Below, piece after piece: positions 24,274 to 36,528 of a DNA stretch of 64,000 nucleotides (positions are counted from its first letter, which is position 1; each line of letters starts with the position of its first letter). The stretch covers positions 372,001 through 436,000 of the forward strand of contig JAPDOI010000293.1 of NCBI GenBank assembly GCA_029168955.1. Reading direction: 5' to 3'. The stretch is from Aplectana chamaeleonis. Lineage: Eukaryota > Nematoda > Chromadorea > Rhabditida > Cosmocercidae. The notes under the pieces are model-generated. The model was not told where the DNA came from. It made no database searches and saw only the letters and a list, made by a program, of their open reading frames with translations. The position numbers and the translations under genes were made by a program.

Positions 24274-24372
24274 GAGTAAGTAAGTAAGTAAGTAGGTAAA
24301 TAAGTAAGTAAGTAATTAAGTAAGTAAGTAAGTATGTATGTATGTATGTAAGCAAGTAAGTAAGTAAATAAA
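24206..24372 (+). repeat. (TAAG)n microsatellite
   Basis: About 40 tetranucleotide units, nearly pure TAAG for the first 60 bp, then with GTAG, TATG and TAAA variants. The minus-strand open frame through it (YLLT repeats) is an artefact of the repeat. Confidence 0.97.
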
Positions 24373-25133
24373 TACATGAAAGTAATTTGAACGGAATGAA
24401 TGTTTTGGTGGAGAGAGCAACCCTCTCTATGCCTCTAACGGAGTTAAAGACAAACGCCAAAGAGGACAACTGTTCCAGCTAACAAACCTGTCGGTTGCGT
24501 TCATCCTGAATACGCGTGATCTGAATCTTCTTACGTCCCATCGAAAATCTCCGCGGTACTGGCGTCGATAGTCGAACAGACTGAAAATGCAATAGTGTAA
24601 AATTGCGTATGTGAGTGAGTGACTGAGCTTAGCGACGACGAGTGACAGATGACGAGAATGCGCTTCAATCGACGTTTATTCGCACATATACGCACATAAA
24701 TACACTATGGCACATTACATAATAGTGAGTAAGTGAACGTCTAAGAGTGCAGAAAAGGTGAAAATGTGGGCGCGCGCATGAGCGCGGTAATGTAGTGGAT
24801 AAGGACACTAATCAAGTGAGAAAGGTGAAAACAGCTACTCGGCTTAGTCATTCTGTGGTAATTACAGGTGATGAGGGCAGACAGACGGACAGAAATATAG
24901 GCATTGAGGGTTATTTCAGGGAACGGGTGGATCTATGAAATAGAGAAGAAGAAAACGTACGCGTAAAAGGCAACCTAATATATCTGGAACTTTAAGTATT
25001 ATAGAACTTTACTGTTCTACGCTCCTTGGACGAAGACGGGAACAAATCGCAAAAAAACCCTATTTCAAGTATAGAATATTTGAAGCCTGAAAACTTCAAG
25101 AAAAACACAAAACAGAGAAAAGGTTAATTAGAG
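24373..25133. other. Region without recognised gene
   Basis: No repeat family from the window and no supported open frame. Confidence 0.4.
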
Positions 25134-25372
25134 TAAAGTCTGTCAGAATGAGACTGTCCGCCCACGCGGTCCGCGTGCGTGTCGAGTGGCGGTCGCAAAG
25201 GCATTTGCGGGCTCGTGAGTTTTAAAGCAGGAATATTGGACGAATTGTGACTTATATCTCAGTCAGCTGTCTGCAGCCGTTGCGAAGTTCGCGCGAAAAA
25301 AAGGCTTTTGCGACCGTGGCTCGACACGCACGCCGACCCCATGAACGGACAGTCTCATTCAGACAGACTTTA
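25134..25372. mobile_element. Family B element, copy 7
   Basis: 239 bp, one of the cleanest copies: TAAAGTCTGTCAGAATGAG at the left tip and CATTCAGACAGACTTTA at the right, with CGCCCACGCGGTC and GTCGAGTGGCGGTCGCAAAG in the left arm. Tips bounded by TA. Confidence 0.92.
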
Positions 25373-25744
25373 TGCACAATGCCAACTACCAAATTGCGTA
25401 AAGAGGACAAAACTTCATGTGCGAGCCACATGATGACATTCAGTGGAACAAGTTGGGGAAATGTGAACATCATGGACGGTACATCCTTCCTGTCGAAAAA
25501 TAGGGGACAATGAGGGGTGTACGCGTGCGGCTGCGCTGCGTGTTCAAAGCAGGCCAAATTTTATGATTCTTTTGACAACTTTCCTCTACATACTTCAGAT
25601 AATAGGCTGATATTCAATCCGACAAATCAAAAAAAAATCAAGAGAAAAAAAACTTGAAACTCGTCGCACATCTTGAAAAACTTAATTCTGATCCACTTTA
25701 ATCGCGCAACGCGGCCGCCAGCGTCCATTCATCAAGCACCACCC

Positions 25745-27080
25745 GGTTTACTTTCTAGGAATTAGGCTGTAGCAAGGCTGTCAACTACCTAAACGGGTAT
25801 AAGAGAACTATACTACATGGGTGGTCCTGAAAATGTCAACTTCGGAAATGGTTGTTGTGAAGACTACACTTCATCGGTTTTTGGTAGGATATCAACTTCG
25901 GGAGTTGGTTCAGGCGAAGTCCATTAAAGGCAGTGTTCACGATGATTTTCGTTCTTGAGTTTTCACATAAAACGATGCGTTAGCCACCAAGTATTACCAA
26001 AATTACGAAGAAACGGCGAGAAACGCAGAGTGATATTATTCTCTGGCCTGGACTAGTTGTCCGATTGGATGAACATGTTCACGGTGGTTGTCACCGGTAG
26101 AAAATGGGACTACGAAAATTGAAGAATATTTTAGGCGAAACAATATAAGTTTGGATCTGAAAGAGAGTACGAAGCAACAAAGAGTAGAGAATTCCAAAAG
26201 ACGGGTCCACAAAAGATTTCATTGTCACCACAAACCGTTCCACTGAGAGTAAAGAAGCGGAGTGAGAGTAAAGAATTTTGTGCCCTTCTGGTGCGTTTTC
26301 CTCGGTTTCTTCGTCATTTCAGTTCTACTCGGGGACCAAGCAATCGAATTAGTGATTAATCTGAAAATCCAAGATTATCGGGAACACTGCCTTTAAAAAG
26401 ACGGTTAAGATATCAGCTACCGAATAGTTAAGAGAATTAAACCTCAAAAGTGGGACATAGAATCTCGACGAATTGAACAGATTGGAGAGGTCTAAACTTC
26501 GTGGGTTATCCATGGGATACTGGCTATGTCAACGGGCTGGGCCCACGAAATCAACCTCGGGAACGCGTTGTGCGACTAAACTTCATGGGTGGTTTGCAGT
26601 CTATCAGCAACGGGAACAAGTTGAGGAAAGTAAACTTCATGGGTGGTAACTAGAACGACAACTATCTAAACGACTATAAGGGAACTAAACTCTAGTGATG
26701 GGAAGTGGGATGTCAACACTTTAGACTGGTTGGGGAGACTAAACTTGAGGGGGGATCCTTAGGATGTTTAACAATGGGAACGCTAGGAGATGTGTAAACT
26801 TTGCGAATGGGTCTTCGGATAAAAACTGCGTGAACAAGATAAAAGACTTCGTGAGTATTTCTCGAGATCTAAGGATCCTACGAGAACACAATGGAAGCAA
26901 GGGAGGCGGTAAACCTCATGGGTGCACCCGAGTATATTCGAGTTGGGGGAGAATTAAAGTTCAAAGATGGTAACGCGAGCGTCAATTGCCTAAATGGATT
27001 TGAGAGAACAGAATCCAATTGAGAAAAAAATCAGTTAAAACGGACTAGAGAGGAGTAAACTACATGGATGGTCTAAAGTA
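25745..27080 (+). repeat. Degenerate ~58-bp satellite, split by a P element
   Basis: Variants of TAAACTTCATGGGTGGT recur near 25810, 25864, 26437, 26491, 26574, 26630, 26681, 26737, 26792, 26908, 26953 and 27054, often followed at fixed distance by ATGTCAAC and GGGAAC-like words. The P2 element at 25924-26396 lies within the array and separates the first two units from the rest. Confidence 0.75.
25924..26396 (+). mobile_element. Family P element 2
   Basis: TTAAAGGCAGTGTTCACGAT at the left and TATCGGGAACACTGCCTTTAA at the right, both bounded by TTAA; 473 bp. The interior matches the copies at 32997-33479 and, inverted, 37197-37687 (shared AACAATGCGTTGGCCACC-like start and AGTGATTAATCT-like end). 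No transposase. Confidence 0.92.
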
Positions 27081-28202
27081 GTAAAAAAAAGTTCGTAAAA
27101 GGAATAGAAAAAAAGAAGAGAGAAAAAAAAAAGAAAAAAAAACTACATTTCCACATGGATTGACGAAAAGTGTGGACTCGAAATGCTCCAATTTTAGAAA
27201 AAAAAACTCGAAAAAAATAGGAGCTTCCTTGATGGCAATTTTTTATAGAATCGAGATTATAAGCAATTTAAGATGAGCAATCCAAATTACCTGATTAATT
27301 GAAAAAAAGAACAAAAAACTAATGGGGACTTAAAAATTTTCCACTCATTCATATTCATTCGGTGTAAAGTATATCGGAAAAAACAAGATCCAATTTGTTC
27401 AGAATCGATTATTGGAAAACGAAAATTCCAGAAGGTTAGAGTGCGATTCTAATCAATATGCAAATAATCAAGTGGAGGCACTGTTTGAGTAGTCGTAAAC
27501 ACAGAAGTTGAAGTCCATTCAGTGATACACTGGGATGAAAAACTGGAATTTCATCTGGTTCGGCACACGAAAAAATCAACACAATCAGCGCTCGAAAACA
27601 CGGGCGAGGAAAATTTAAATCTTTCTAAGTGTTTATTTCGGGACTTTTTGGAGTTTAAAACCATTTTGGAGCTACAAATGTCTGGAAATCTAAATCCAAA
27701 TATATTCTACATTCAAGGCTCAAAAATTTCAGAAAAAAAAATGAAAACTAAGCAATAGGCGTTACTGGAGAGTCAGGAACTCGAGTTTTTCCATATTTTT
27801 TGAAATCATACTCGAATTATCCTAAATAATCAAGTTCACATAATGGATTTTTCGGCCAAGCCAGATTTCAGACCTTATTTGAGGCCTGAGCTTTACAAAA
27901 CCAGGATTTCACGCGGTATTTAGAACGAATTCGATGTTCGAATGTTTAGAGAGGTAAAAAGTGAGGTCCTGTACGGATACTCGATGAGGCCGAAACTCGT
28001 ACCCACTCTATTCCATTCATTTCTGCGAGTTGTGAGAAATAATTTCAGAAGATTACTGTAAGGGTTCAGACCAAAATGTTCCTCGTTTATATAAATATTT
28101 TCTGGAATTTCTTGCTCCAAAAACCAGAAATGTGCTTACAATGTTCTACCAGGCGTAACCAAAACCAAAATTGAACAAAAAATCTACTGAAAATGGACAA
28201 CG
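27081..28202. other. AT-rich region without recognised gene
   Basis: Strongly AT-rich with A-runs at 27110-27150. Open frames to 78 codons, no domain seen. Confidence 0.5.
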
Positions 28203-28285
28203 TTAGGCACTATTCATACTCTCAACGCCAACGAGTGACGCGCGTGACGCGCGGGCGTGGCGTTGGAGTTTGAATAAAGCCTTAA
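28203..28285. mobile_element. Family I palindrome, short copy
   Basis: 83 bp: TTAGGCACTATTCATACTC, then CAACGCCA...TGACGCGCGTGACGCG...TGGCGTTG, ending TTTGAATAAAGCCTTAA. This appears to be the bare element without the insertions found in the copy at 19944-20619. Confidence 0.8.
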
Positions 28286-28969
28286 GCACGTATCTACAGG
28301 TACATATGCACAGCATCGAAGAACAACGCATTATATAATACCAATAACAGTAAGCAATATCATAAAGTGTAGAAAAAAACATATATAAAGCTTAAGGTAT
28401 GGCTATTCAGGTTTGGTTGTGCTATGATGCGTCGCGTCGCGAGCGTGCGTCGGAGCTTCGTGAGAAGTTGTAAACTTTTCCGTTAGAGAGTTAGAATATG
28501 CATACACAGTCTATTAAATTAGAGGCAACGAATACACACATAACCTCTAGTACCAAATTCGAAGCTGGTCAAGAACTCTATAAAATGAAAAACCATCACC
28601 GTCTCACAAAAAATGCCTGCACTGGTTTAGAAGACCTACCACTACGTTGAGAGCACCGCGTCGCAGACACGGCAATGGGGCCGCATTGACCGCGCGACTT
28701 CCTTCTACGATCTACTTAGTGCGCTCTCTAAACGGGTGCCGGAATATCAAGGAATGCAATATTTTTGGCAGTCCGAATTATATGTACATATGATACTCCA
28801 TACATATGTATGTGGTATCTTCACACTGTTCTAGAAAGAAATATCACAAAATGTTGTTCCTGTGAGTTTATATATACTTCGTCACGAAAGAGACAGGCAA
28901 AAAATCGAAATGCTTGCTGAAAAAAAAACGACGAAACTTTTGTTGAACCCTGCCTCCTTCACAAATACC
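28286..28969. other. Region without recognised gene
   Basis: Nothing supported. A CATATGTA-rich imperfect palindrome lies at 28780-28812. Confidence 0.4.
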
Positions 28970-29253
28970 TACTGTGCTTCTCTGGGCCAAATTCCGGTCC
29001 GCAATGGCGTCTCGACACGCTTTACGGCCGCACGCTCCCGAATCGGAAGAGTTTGCAGCGCCGCAGCCGCCGATCTGTTGACTCTAGGTGGGCTTTGGGA
29101 ACAGGAATCTCCAAAAAATTAGAAAAAAGCTGTGTCAAAAAGCCGCATCGAGTCGACTTTCACGCCGGAAACTCGACCGACTCGAGCGCGTGCGGCTGCA
29201 AAGCGTGTCGAGACGCAATTGCGGACCGGAATTTGGCTCAGAGAAGCACAGTA
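28970..29253. mobile_element. Family C element, copy 4
   Basis: 284 bp, ends TACTGTGCTTCTCTGGGCC and complementary CAGAGAAGCACAGTA. Compared with the other copies, its centre is inverted (the TTGACTCTAGGTGGG block lies in the left half), indicating that family C elements can flip internally or that a subfamily arose by arm exchange. Confidence 0.9.
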
Positions 29254-29318
29254 CATAAAGGTGAAAAATTCCTAAGAAGCCGCGACGCAGCCATTCAATC
29301 GATAGTGATGATACAGTC

Positions 29319-29506
29319 AGGTCCGTGGCTTGTTTCCTAAAGAAGAAACAACAAGTCTTTAAAGTCAAACCGAGGCTGGCGCGGCGGTTTAAATACCACC
29401 GAAGGCTGGCTTGTAATTACCAGGCAGCCGCTGGTGAGATTTAAACCGCAGCACCAGCCGCGGTTTGAAATTAAATGTTTTTCGTGAGGAAACAAGCCAC
29501 GGACCT
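29319..29506. repeat. Foldback with 20-bp perfect tips
   Basis: AGGTCCGTGGCTTGTTTCCT at 29319-29338 is exactly complementary to 29487-29506. Inner arms continue the match (AAACCGAGGCTGG with CCAGCCGCGGTTT). Total arms about 75 bp. Single copy in this window. Confidence 0.88.
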
Positions 29507-29967
29507 AACCATACCTTCATTTCCGCGAACTGGGTAACGGCTTCCAACAGAAATTTCACGAAGGACAAATGCATAATAGGGTAAAATTTTTGGAATTGCG
29601 AAATTTTCGAACAAAAGCGACGGGATTATTCAAAAGAATGTTTGTTTCGATTCAAAAGCAAAAGTATAGATTTTCAATTGGACTTTTCCCTGAGCCAATA
29701 TTCTGCTGAATAGCATTTATCAGAAAACAAGCTGCATTTATTGGATTCAGCACTATCAGTTACTTTATTGATTTTTGTTTCTGGTACTCAAATAGAATCC
29801 AGAAGTGGATTCATCACAAATGATTTTATCATTATTTTAATGATAAGAAAAGTGTAGAATTCTAAAGCAAAAAATAATCGTTGGATTCTAAGCGAAAGAT
29901 TTTCAGATAGTCCTGTGTTCTGCATTTGTTAGCTATCTTAAAAAGAATATTGTATCGACGCGATATC

Positions 29968-30283
29968 AAAGAATTTGGGGGCGGACATTGCTCACCCGTG
30001 CGTGCTGCGTCGCCGTCGGTGACCGTCGCGCGCGACCAGATGTGCGGCAACGCGACATCTCCGCTTTTAGATGAAATTAAATAAATTGATATCTTCTGAG
30101 GCATAATTGACTTTCCTGCGTTCATTTCTTGTCACAAATGATAGCCATTCACTCGTAAAAAGCGCTGAAGAATACTCTAAACGGTGTTGGGTATCGTGTG
30201 CTCGCCGCGCCCGCGCGACACTCACCGATCAGCGACGCGTACGCGCGCGGGTGAGCAACGTCATGGTACCAAAAAATTTGGGC
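29968..30283. repeat. GC-armed foldback with AT-rich loop
   Basis: Left arm CATTGCTCACCCGTGCGTGC and right arm GCGCGCGGGTGAGCAACGTC are complementary with mismatches over about 75 bp; a 150-bp AT-rich loop separates them. Flanking DNA is AT-rich, so the arms stand out in composition. Confidence 0.65.
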
Positions 30284-30690
30284 AAGCTAATGTTAGAGCA
30301 GATTTTTTCAAATTACTTCTCATAAGGGTTTCATCATCTCCACCCGCTCCTTTCTAATACTGCCTTATCTTTCTGCTTGTTCTGTTACGAATGATTTTAC
30401 TCGAGACGAAAAAAAAACTTCTAAAAATTATTTTCAAAAACAAAAAAAAATATTCGTAATTATGAAACAAAAAAAAGCTCGAAAAACCAAGGTAACGCCA
30501 GATATTGTTTCAAGTTTATGACAAATAAGAAAAAAATTTCGGAGGAATTCGGCGTGAGTTTCACGAGACAGAAAAAAAACCGGTGGTCTAATTTGGACAT
30601 TTTCAGAGACTTCACTTGCAAGAAAATCAGGAAACTCTTATTCGAAAAGTTCAAGAGGCATAGATAGAGAAAACCGTTCGCCGGGTGATC
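30284..30690. other. AT-rich region without recognised gene
   Basis: Nothing supported. Confidence 0.4.
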
Positions 30691-31669
30691 TTAAAGGCAC
30701 AGTCCAAGCTCAGATATAAATTTTGAGATTTTCGTGTAATTGTGTAGAAGAACCGTCGCGTATAACACGTGATAAATGCGAGATCTCAATTGCTCCAAAT
30801 AAGCGAGATATAAGCGACCACCACAGGCCCGGCTCCCTCCAGTCACGACCACAGGCCCGGCCCCCTTCCCGATTTTTGATCTCAATAGCGGCTAGATGGA
30901 TGGATGATTTCAACCGATTCGTCGTTCTTCACTCCCTTTCCGATCTATCTCCTCATCTTATTTTGCTCTAGTGCCGCGACTGCAAATCAAGAGAAATACA
31001 GGCCTGAGACAACTCGTCCACAAATTTTCCACCCTCGAAATATAGGCATCTTTGAAGGCACAGGACACCCAAAAAATTAATTTTCAAATTTCATGCTTAT
31101 TTAGGAGAGAGTCAGACGCTGATCACTGTGGTATCTCTGGAATCTTCCAAGACCCCCTTTGAACAGAGTTATGGCTCTTCAAAGATGCCTAGATTTTGAG
31201 GGTGAAAAATTGGTGGACGAGATGTCTCAGGCCTGTATTTCTCTTCATTCGCAATCGTTGCGTGAGAGAAAGTCAGGATAAGGAGACAATCCGGTAATAA
31301 ACTGAAGAACGACGACTTATTGGAATTCATCCATCCATCGAGCAGCTATCGAGTTCGAAATTCTGTTAGGGGGTCGGGCCTGTGGTGGTGAGCGAAGGGG
31401 GTCGGGCCTGTGGTGGTCGCTTATATCTCGCTTATTTGGAGGAAATGAGATCTCGCATTTGGCACGTGTTATACAGGAGGGGTCTTCTACACAATTACAT
31501 GAAAATCTCAAAATTCATATATGAGGGTGCACTGTGCCTTTAAGGAGCCATATCTCCGTTCGTATGGGTCTTGGACGATTTTAGAAATACCATTCCGATC
31601 ACAGTGTGACCCTCTACACGATAAAGATAAAAGCTGAAAAATAATTTTCTGGGTGTCCTGTGCCTTTAA
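30691..31669 (+). mobile_element. Family R element 1, split by R2
   Basis: Left end TTAAAGGCACAGTCCAAGCT and right end GGGTGTCCTGTGCCTTTAA, both bounded by TTAA. Without the insertion at 31052-31543 the element would be ~487 bp and colinear with R3 (53810-54295). It contains GACAACTCGTCCAC near 31011, part of a core shared with P elements. Confidence 0.9.
31052..31543 (-). mobile_element. Family R element 2, inserted inverted into R1
   Basis: Starts TTGAAGGCACAGGACACCC and ends GTGCACTGTGCCTTTAA. It is the same element as R1 in the opposite direction. R1 sequence CATCTTTGA precedes it and GAGCCATA follows, matching the uninterrupted CATCTTTGAAGAGCCATA in R3. The flanking tetranucleotides are TTGA and TTAA. 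Confidence 0.9.
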
Positions 31670-32279
31670 GAGCTCTCAAACAAGAACATTGATAACTTTT
31701 TATGATCTTATAACCGAAGATCATTCACGTGGATAGGCTTTTATCCGAAAAAAGATGTTTTTTCGAATGTTTCAGATAATTTCATTCAGGAAAAAATGGC
31801 ACTACGGTGAATGGCTTCAATTCAAATAAATCAAGACCTCGAAAATCTTGAGAGGCGCTATACGAAGGAAACCAATATAACGGAAATTCAGAAAGCCTTA
31901 CTCAAGGAGTATTCATTCATTCAAAAATTCTAGAGAGCCTTAATAGAAACAATAATTTTCTCGGAATTTTGAAAATTCTTTACCGAAAGAAATAGCTAGT
32001 CCGATATTTTTGTTCAGCTTCTGACCGAAAAAAACTAATTGAAAAAAACTAATTGAGAAACTCGGAAAGTTTTGCCTTGAAAAATCACTTTGAAAAACAA
32101 ACCCTAATAAAAAAGCGAATATTTTTTCTCAGGATCATTATGAGGCCCTTCCTAATCTATACAAAATTCGATCAATTGAAAACACTAAGAAGCCCGGTCG
32201 AAAAAGAAATTATTCAAAACATAAAACTCGAAAAGCCTTATTCAAAAAAGTCGATTGACAAGGAAATTATTTTAATTAT
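31670..32279. other. Region without recognised gene
   Basis: AT-rich; nothing supported. Confidence 0.45.
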
Positions 32280-32450
<171 letters not shown>

Positions 32451-32547
32451 ATTAATTTTTCATTTGTAAACGATAAACAGAAACATGAAAGTAATTAATA
32501 TAGACTCTGATTTACTAAAAAACTCTTGAAGCAAATTAAAGATTTGC

Positions 32548-33000
32548 TTAAAGGCAGAGTTCGCGATAAAAACAACTTTTGAGCTTTCTTCATCAGAATG
32601 TAGATTTGGTCATCACAAAAGTAATAATAAGTGCAAAAACCCGGAAATTTGCGGGAAACACTCTCAAAAACAATGTATAACGGCTAATTACCGGTGTCGG
32701 CCGGCCCTCTAATTAACGAGATTTTCATTAATGCTTGCTTATCCGCCCATTATTTTGCTGTCAAAGTAGTCAGTAGTGTCTAGAAATGCTCAGAACTTAC
32801 TTTAGAAGCAAAATAAAAGTTGAAAAAAACAGGCTTTTACACAAATCTCGATAATTGGGGGCGGGAGGACACCAAGCCATAAATTGTTCCTGAGCCTTTT
32901 TTCTTCAATTTTCTACTTATTTTTACTTTTGTGATGGTCAGAGCTACCATTCCATAGGGATAGCACAACAACCGATTTTATCGAGAACCCTGCCTTTAAA
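32548..33000. mobile_element. Family P element 3
   Basis: TTAAAGGCAGAGTTCGCGAT left, TTTTATCGAGAACCCTGCC plus TTTAA right; 453 bp. Interior unlike P2/P4, so a separate subfamily. Its right TTAA (32997-33000) is also the left TTAA of P4. Confidence 0.85.
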
Positions 33001-33479
33001 GGCAGTGTTCACGATGGTTGTCGTTCCCGAGTTTTCCACTCGAAACAATGCGTTGGCCACCAAATGTTATTAAAATTACGAAGAAACGTCGAGAAACGCC
33101 CTAAAACGTCTTATATCAGTGACATTATTCTCTGGCCTGGACTAGTTGTCCGATTGGATGAACATGTTTATGGTGGCTGTCAGCGGTAAAAAATGGGGCT
33201 AATCGAAAATGGAAGAATATTTTAGGCATAACAATATTAGTTAGGGTCCGAAAGAAGGAGCGGAGCAACAGCAAAAGGAAAATTGCAAAAGACGGGCCCA
33301 CAAAGGATTTCGTTTTCACAACGAACAGTTCCAGTGAGAGTAAAAAGGTGAGGCGACAGTTGGTGCCCTTCTTGAGCGTTTTTCTCGATTTCTCCGTCTT
33401 TGCAGTTCTACTCGGAGGCTAAACAATCGATTAAGTGATTTATCTCGGAATCGGAGATTATCGTGAACACTGCCTTTAA
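32997..33479 (+). mobile_element. Family P element 4
   Basis: TTAAAGGCAGTGTTCACGAT left, ATCGTGAACACTGCCTTTAA right; 483 bp. Interior matches P2 in the same orientation. Directly joined to P3 through one TTAA. Confidence 0.93.
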
Positions 33480-34179
33480 AGCTGCTAAGCACGTTTGGAA
33501 TTTTTTTTTCGAGAAAAAAAGTTCGGATATTCCAAGTGCCAATTTTTTAAATAATTAATTTGGAAATTTCAAATTATTCAAAAACTGAGAAAAAATATTC
33601 ACAAAATCTAACACTTCGCATAGGAATTTAGAAACAATTATTCCGTCAAAAACTAGTTGGAGTTGATTGCCTACATACTTACATATGTCTGGGATGGAGC
33701 CTATACACTAATCTGAATCCTACCGGAGCAAGACTAATATCGTGAAGAGTCGAGAGATCAGGATCAAAGCTCAGAAGATCTGAACAAATCAAAGGAAGCG
33801 AAAAGCTAAGAAGATCTCGACCAGCAAGAATGAATCCTTAGGGACAAGACTCACTTCTCAATGAACACTAATGAACGTAGAAATACGTTTGTATGCATTT
33901 AAAACGAAAAAAATTGTATCGAGGCAAGACTAACATGTGACGTAAGAGCATGATAATCAAACACAAATATAACCCTTTCTAAGCATTCATTAGCCGAAAA
34001 CAAAAACATAATGTGTACAAAATCAACCAAGCATACCTATACCGGGTGACCGCACAAGCTCACAAGGCGTCTCCTAACAAATTGTCTTTGCCTTGAATGT
34101 ATATATATGTTCATTTGTTTTTCAGGGAATACCCAGGTGTGCTTTGGTTTTTTTAGAAATAGCAAAAAATTCTAATTGG
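33480..34179. other. Region without recognised gene
   Basis: AT-rich, nothing supported. Confidence 0.4.
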
Positions 34180-34660
34180 GGTCGATGACGTCGGCAGCCA
34201 GCGGCGGCGGCGGCAGGCTGGCAGCGCGATGAGCGGCAGCCTCACGCTCTCGGGCTGATGCTGCTGAGAGCGAGCAGCAGCAGCCAGCCGGCGGGGAGGG
34301 GAGGGGGATTTCCACCACAGAGGGTGCCGTCAGGCGTCTCCGCCGATACAGCGCTACATGGTGGACGCGGCGTGTTTGCGTATCCGACGACGGAACGCTC
34401 TCCTACACGCCCACCTTCACGATGTGCACTGCGTCTCCTTGGAGAAGAATCACACTCACTCACCGACACCGACCGACCGACAGACAGACACAGAGACATG
34501 CATGCACCTGAGACGCAAAGTTCTGGTGGAGCACAGCGGAGCAGTAACTCTCGAGCTCTCAGCGCGCTTCTATACCGGGGTTTATAGGCGTGCGTGTGTG
34601 CATGTGTGACGTCAGCGGCTGAGATGAAGGACATTCTGAGGCTGCTGCGAATCACACAAA
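34180..34660. promoter_or_regulatory. GC-rich island with CRE palindrome, possible promoter
   Basis: Composition changes abruptly from AT-rich to GC-rich (GGCGGCGGCGGCAGG at about 34203). A full cAMP-response palindrome TGACGTCA lies at 34607-34614 and half sites (TGACGTCG) near 34187; TTTATAGG near 34581 could serve as a TATA element. A short frame MKDILRLLRITQTTE begins just downstream near 34624. No gene is recognisable, so a control-region role is only an inference. Confidence 0.25.
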
Positions 34661-34816
34661 CGACAGAATAACATGGCAGTGGGAAAACTCAGGAAAAGGC
34701 AAAAAACTCGGATGCAGGGTCTGGCCACAAATTAAATCTTTCAAGCTTTTCTTCAGCATACTCGTACATACACCTACCGTGAGCACTACGGTATGTCTAC
34801 CGTAAGCAATAGACTC

Positions 34817-35385
34817 ACAAGGAAAATAGTATTAGCCAAACTGGCCATTCTGAATGAAATGTACTTCTCTAAAATCATTTCTCGACGTAGAATTCGAATA
34901 TGCCCTTTGCAGCCTGTACCGTCCAAAAAGCGCACTAACTTTACGAAAATCTGGAAATGGACCTCATAATCGTGTTTAGGGCCCAAAACAACCCCTTAGA
35001 CAACGTTTTGGTGAAAATACATTTTTCGAACTTTCTGCAGACTGATAGCGTTTTGGACTTGTGCGGATTTTCGGTTGGGCGGTCATTTACACCGATTAGA
35101 GGGCTCTGAAAGGGTTCAAGAAAAATATTCCAGATTTGACCTAAAATGCGCCCTGGTGGGTTATTTGGGGGTGCTGATCACGAATCTGGCGTTAATTTGT
35201 CGTTTTTACAAAGTTTTTGACTAAATTAGTTCGAGGCTTCCCACCGGCAGAAAAATTTGACGGCAAAATCGACTTTTGACGATTTCCGGAATGTGGCGAC
35301 AGTTGTGGCTCAAATCGTTCTTCTAAGGCTTATTTGGAAAGTTCGATGTCCGTTTGTCGAATTTCGAATTATTGAGGTAGGTTTG
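34817..35385 (+). repeat. Family H element, right part missing
   Basis: Left end CACAAGGAAAATAGTATTAG and following sequence (AATGAAATGTACTTCTC, GGACCTCATAATCGTG, AGGGCCCAAAACAACC, GGATTATTGAGGTAGG-like) match H1 from 52879 to about 53635. The rest of the element and its right terminal repeat are absent. Confidence 0.75.
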
Positions 35386-36528
35386 GACTGTTCCTATCAA
35401 AAAACTTGGGCTTATCCTTCTCTATTGAATAATTTTCAAGTAAATACAATCAACCCTGGCTTACTGCAAAGTGAAGGCGAACCTTGGATTTGAATTTAGA
35501 GTCCGAACTAACTTCCAAGGGATTCGGCGAGGGAAAAGGGCTGAAATTTCTAATCTCATGAATACTTCCAATTTTTCCCGCGTTTTCAAGTTTTTATTCG
35601 GAAATCGGACTATTTGAAAAGATAAATACCTTGCCGGCCAATACTCCGTTTATTCCAAGTCTCACCGTGTTGTACTTTTTTCTGAAAACTTTTCTTTCAA
35701 AATATTCAAAATTCAAAGGAGTATTCGATTTATTCCTAAAATCAATGTACTCGGGTCCTACTGATTGAGTGATTCAGGGAATCGAAGTTATCTGTTGAGC
35801 TAGGTAAAAAAATATTTGTTTTTCACCCAATTATCTCACCCAATTTTTCATATTTACGGAAAATTGAAAAAAAGAAAGATTTCCGGAAATTCATTGAGCC
35901 AGAAAATCTGAAAACCTTAATGAGAATAATTCAACAATTCATTCAAAAGGCAGTATTCAGCCAAATTGCTTCGAGGGCGAATCCAGTTCAGGGGAGGTTC
36001 TTTTCCATTTTTGCTTTGCTTATCGAATCTTGAACTGTTCGATGTTTCGGCCACACTAACAGAGTACGCAAACGCAATTAAGCTATGCGATAGTGCATTC
36101 TGCTGACGTTTTCGGAGCCGTGTTGACTTTTCGTGTCATATTGTCGGCGTTGGGGATGTATAAATAACAGAAAGTTCTGAATGACTGAAAAACTTTGACA
36201 AAAACATCTCTCCCTACTTGAAGACTAAGGTTAGTATTGTAGATTACGGCAAACTAGATCGATTAAAACTTGACACGAACGACCTGTCTGTTGCCGGGAG
36301 AGACTCACTTGTTGTCCTGCTTACCAAGCCAAATACTTGGGATTACATCCCATCGGAGCCCGACGCTGTTCATGATACCCATCTTTGCACTAGAATTCAC
36401 TCTATGCGTTCCACAATTATGGCTTTTCTGTGGATATTCAGGACAACTGTAGACACTGTGCGATGAGTCGTAACAGGCTCAGGAGCTTTTGACAACCCCC
36501 TTACCTCGGGTAACCTACTTGTACAACA
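35386..36528. other. Region without recognised gene
   Basis: Short open frames (to 82 codons) without domains. Nothing supported. Confidence 0.45.

Noticed and set aside
34242..34655. 137-codon minus-strand open frame in the GC-rich island
   Set aside because: Low-complexity composition, opposite-strand frames of similar length, no domain.
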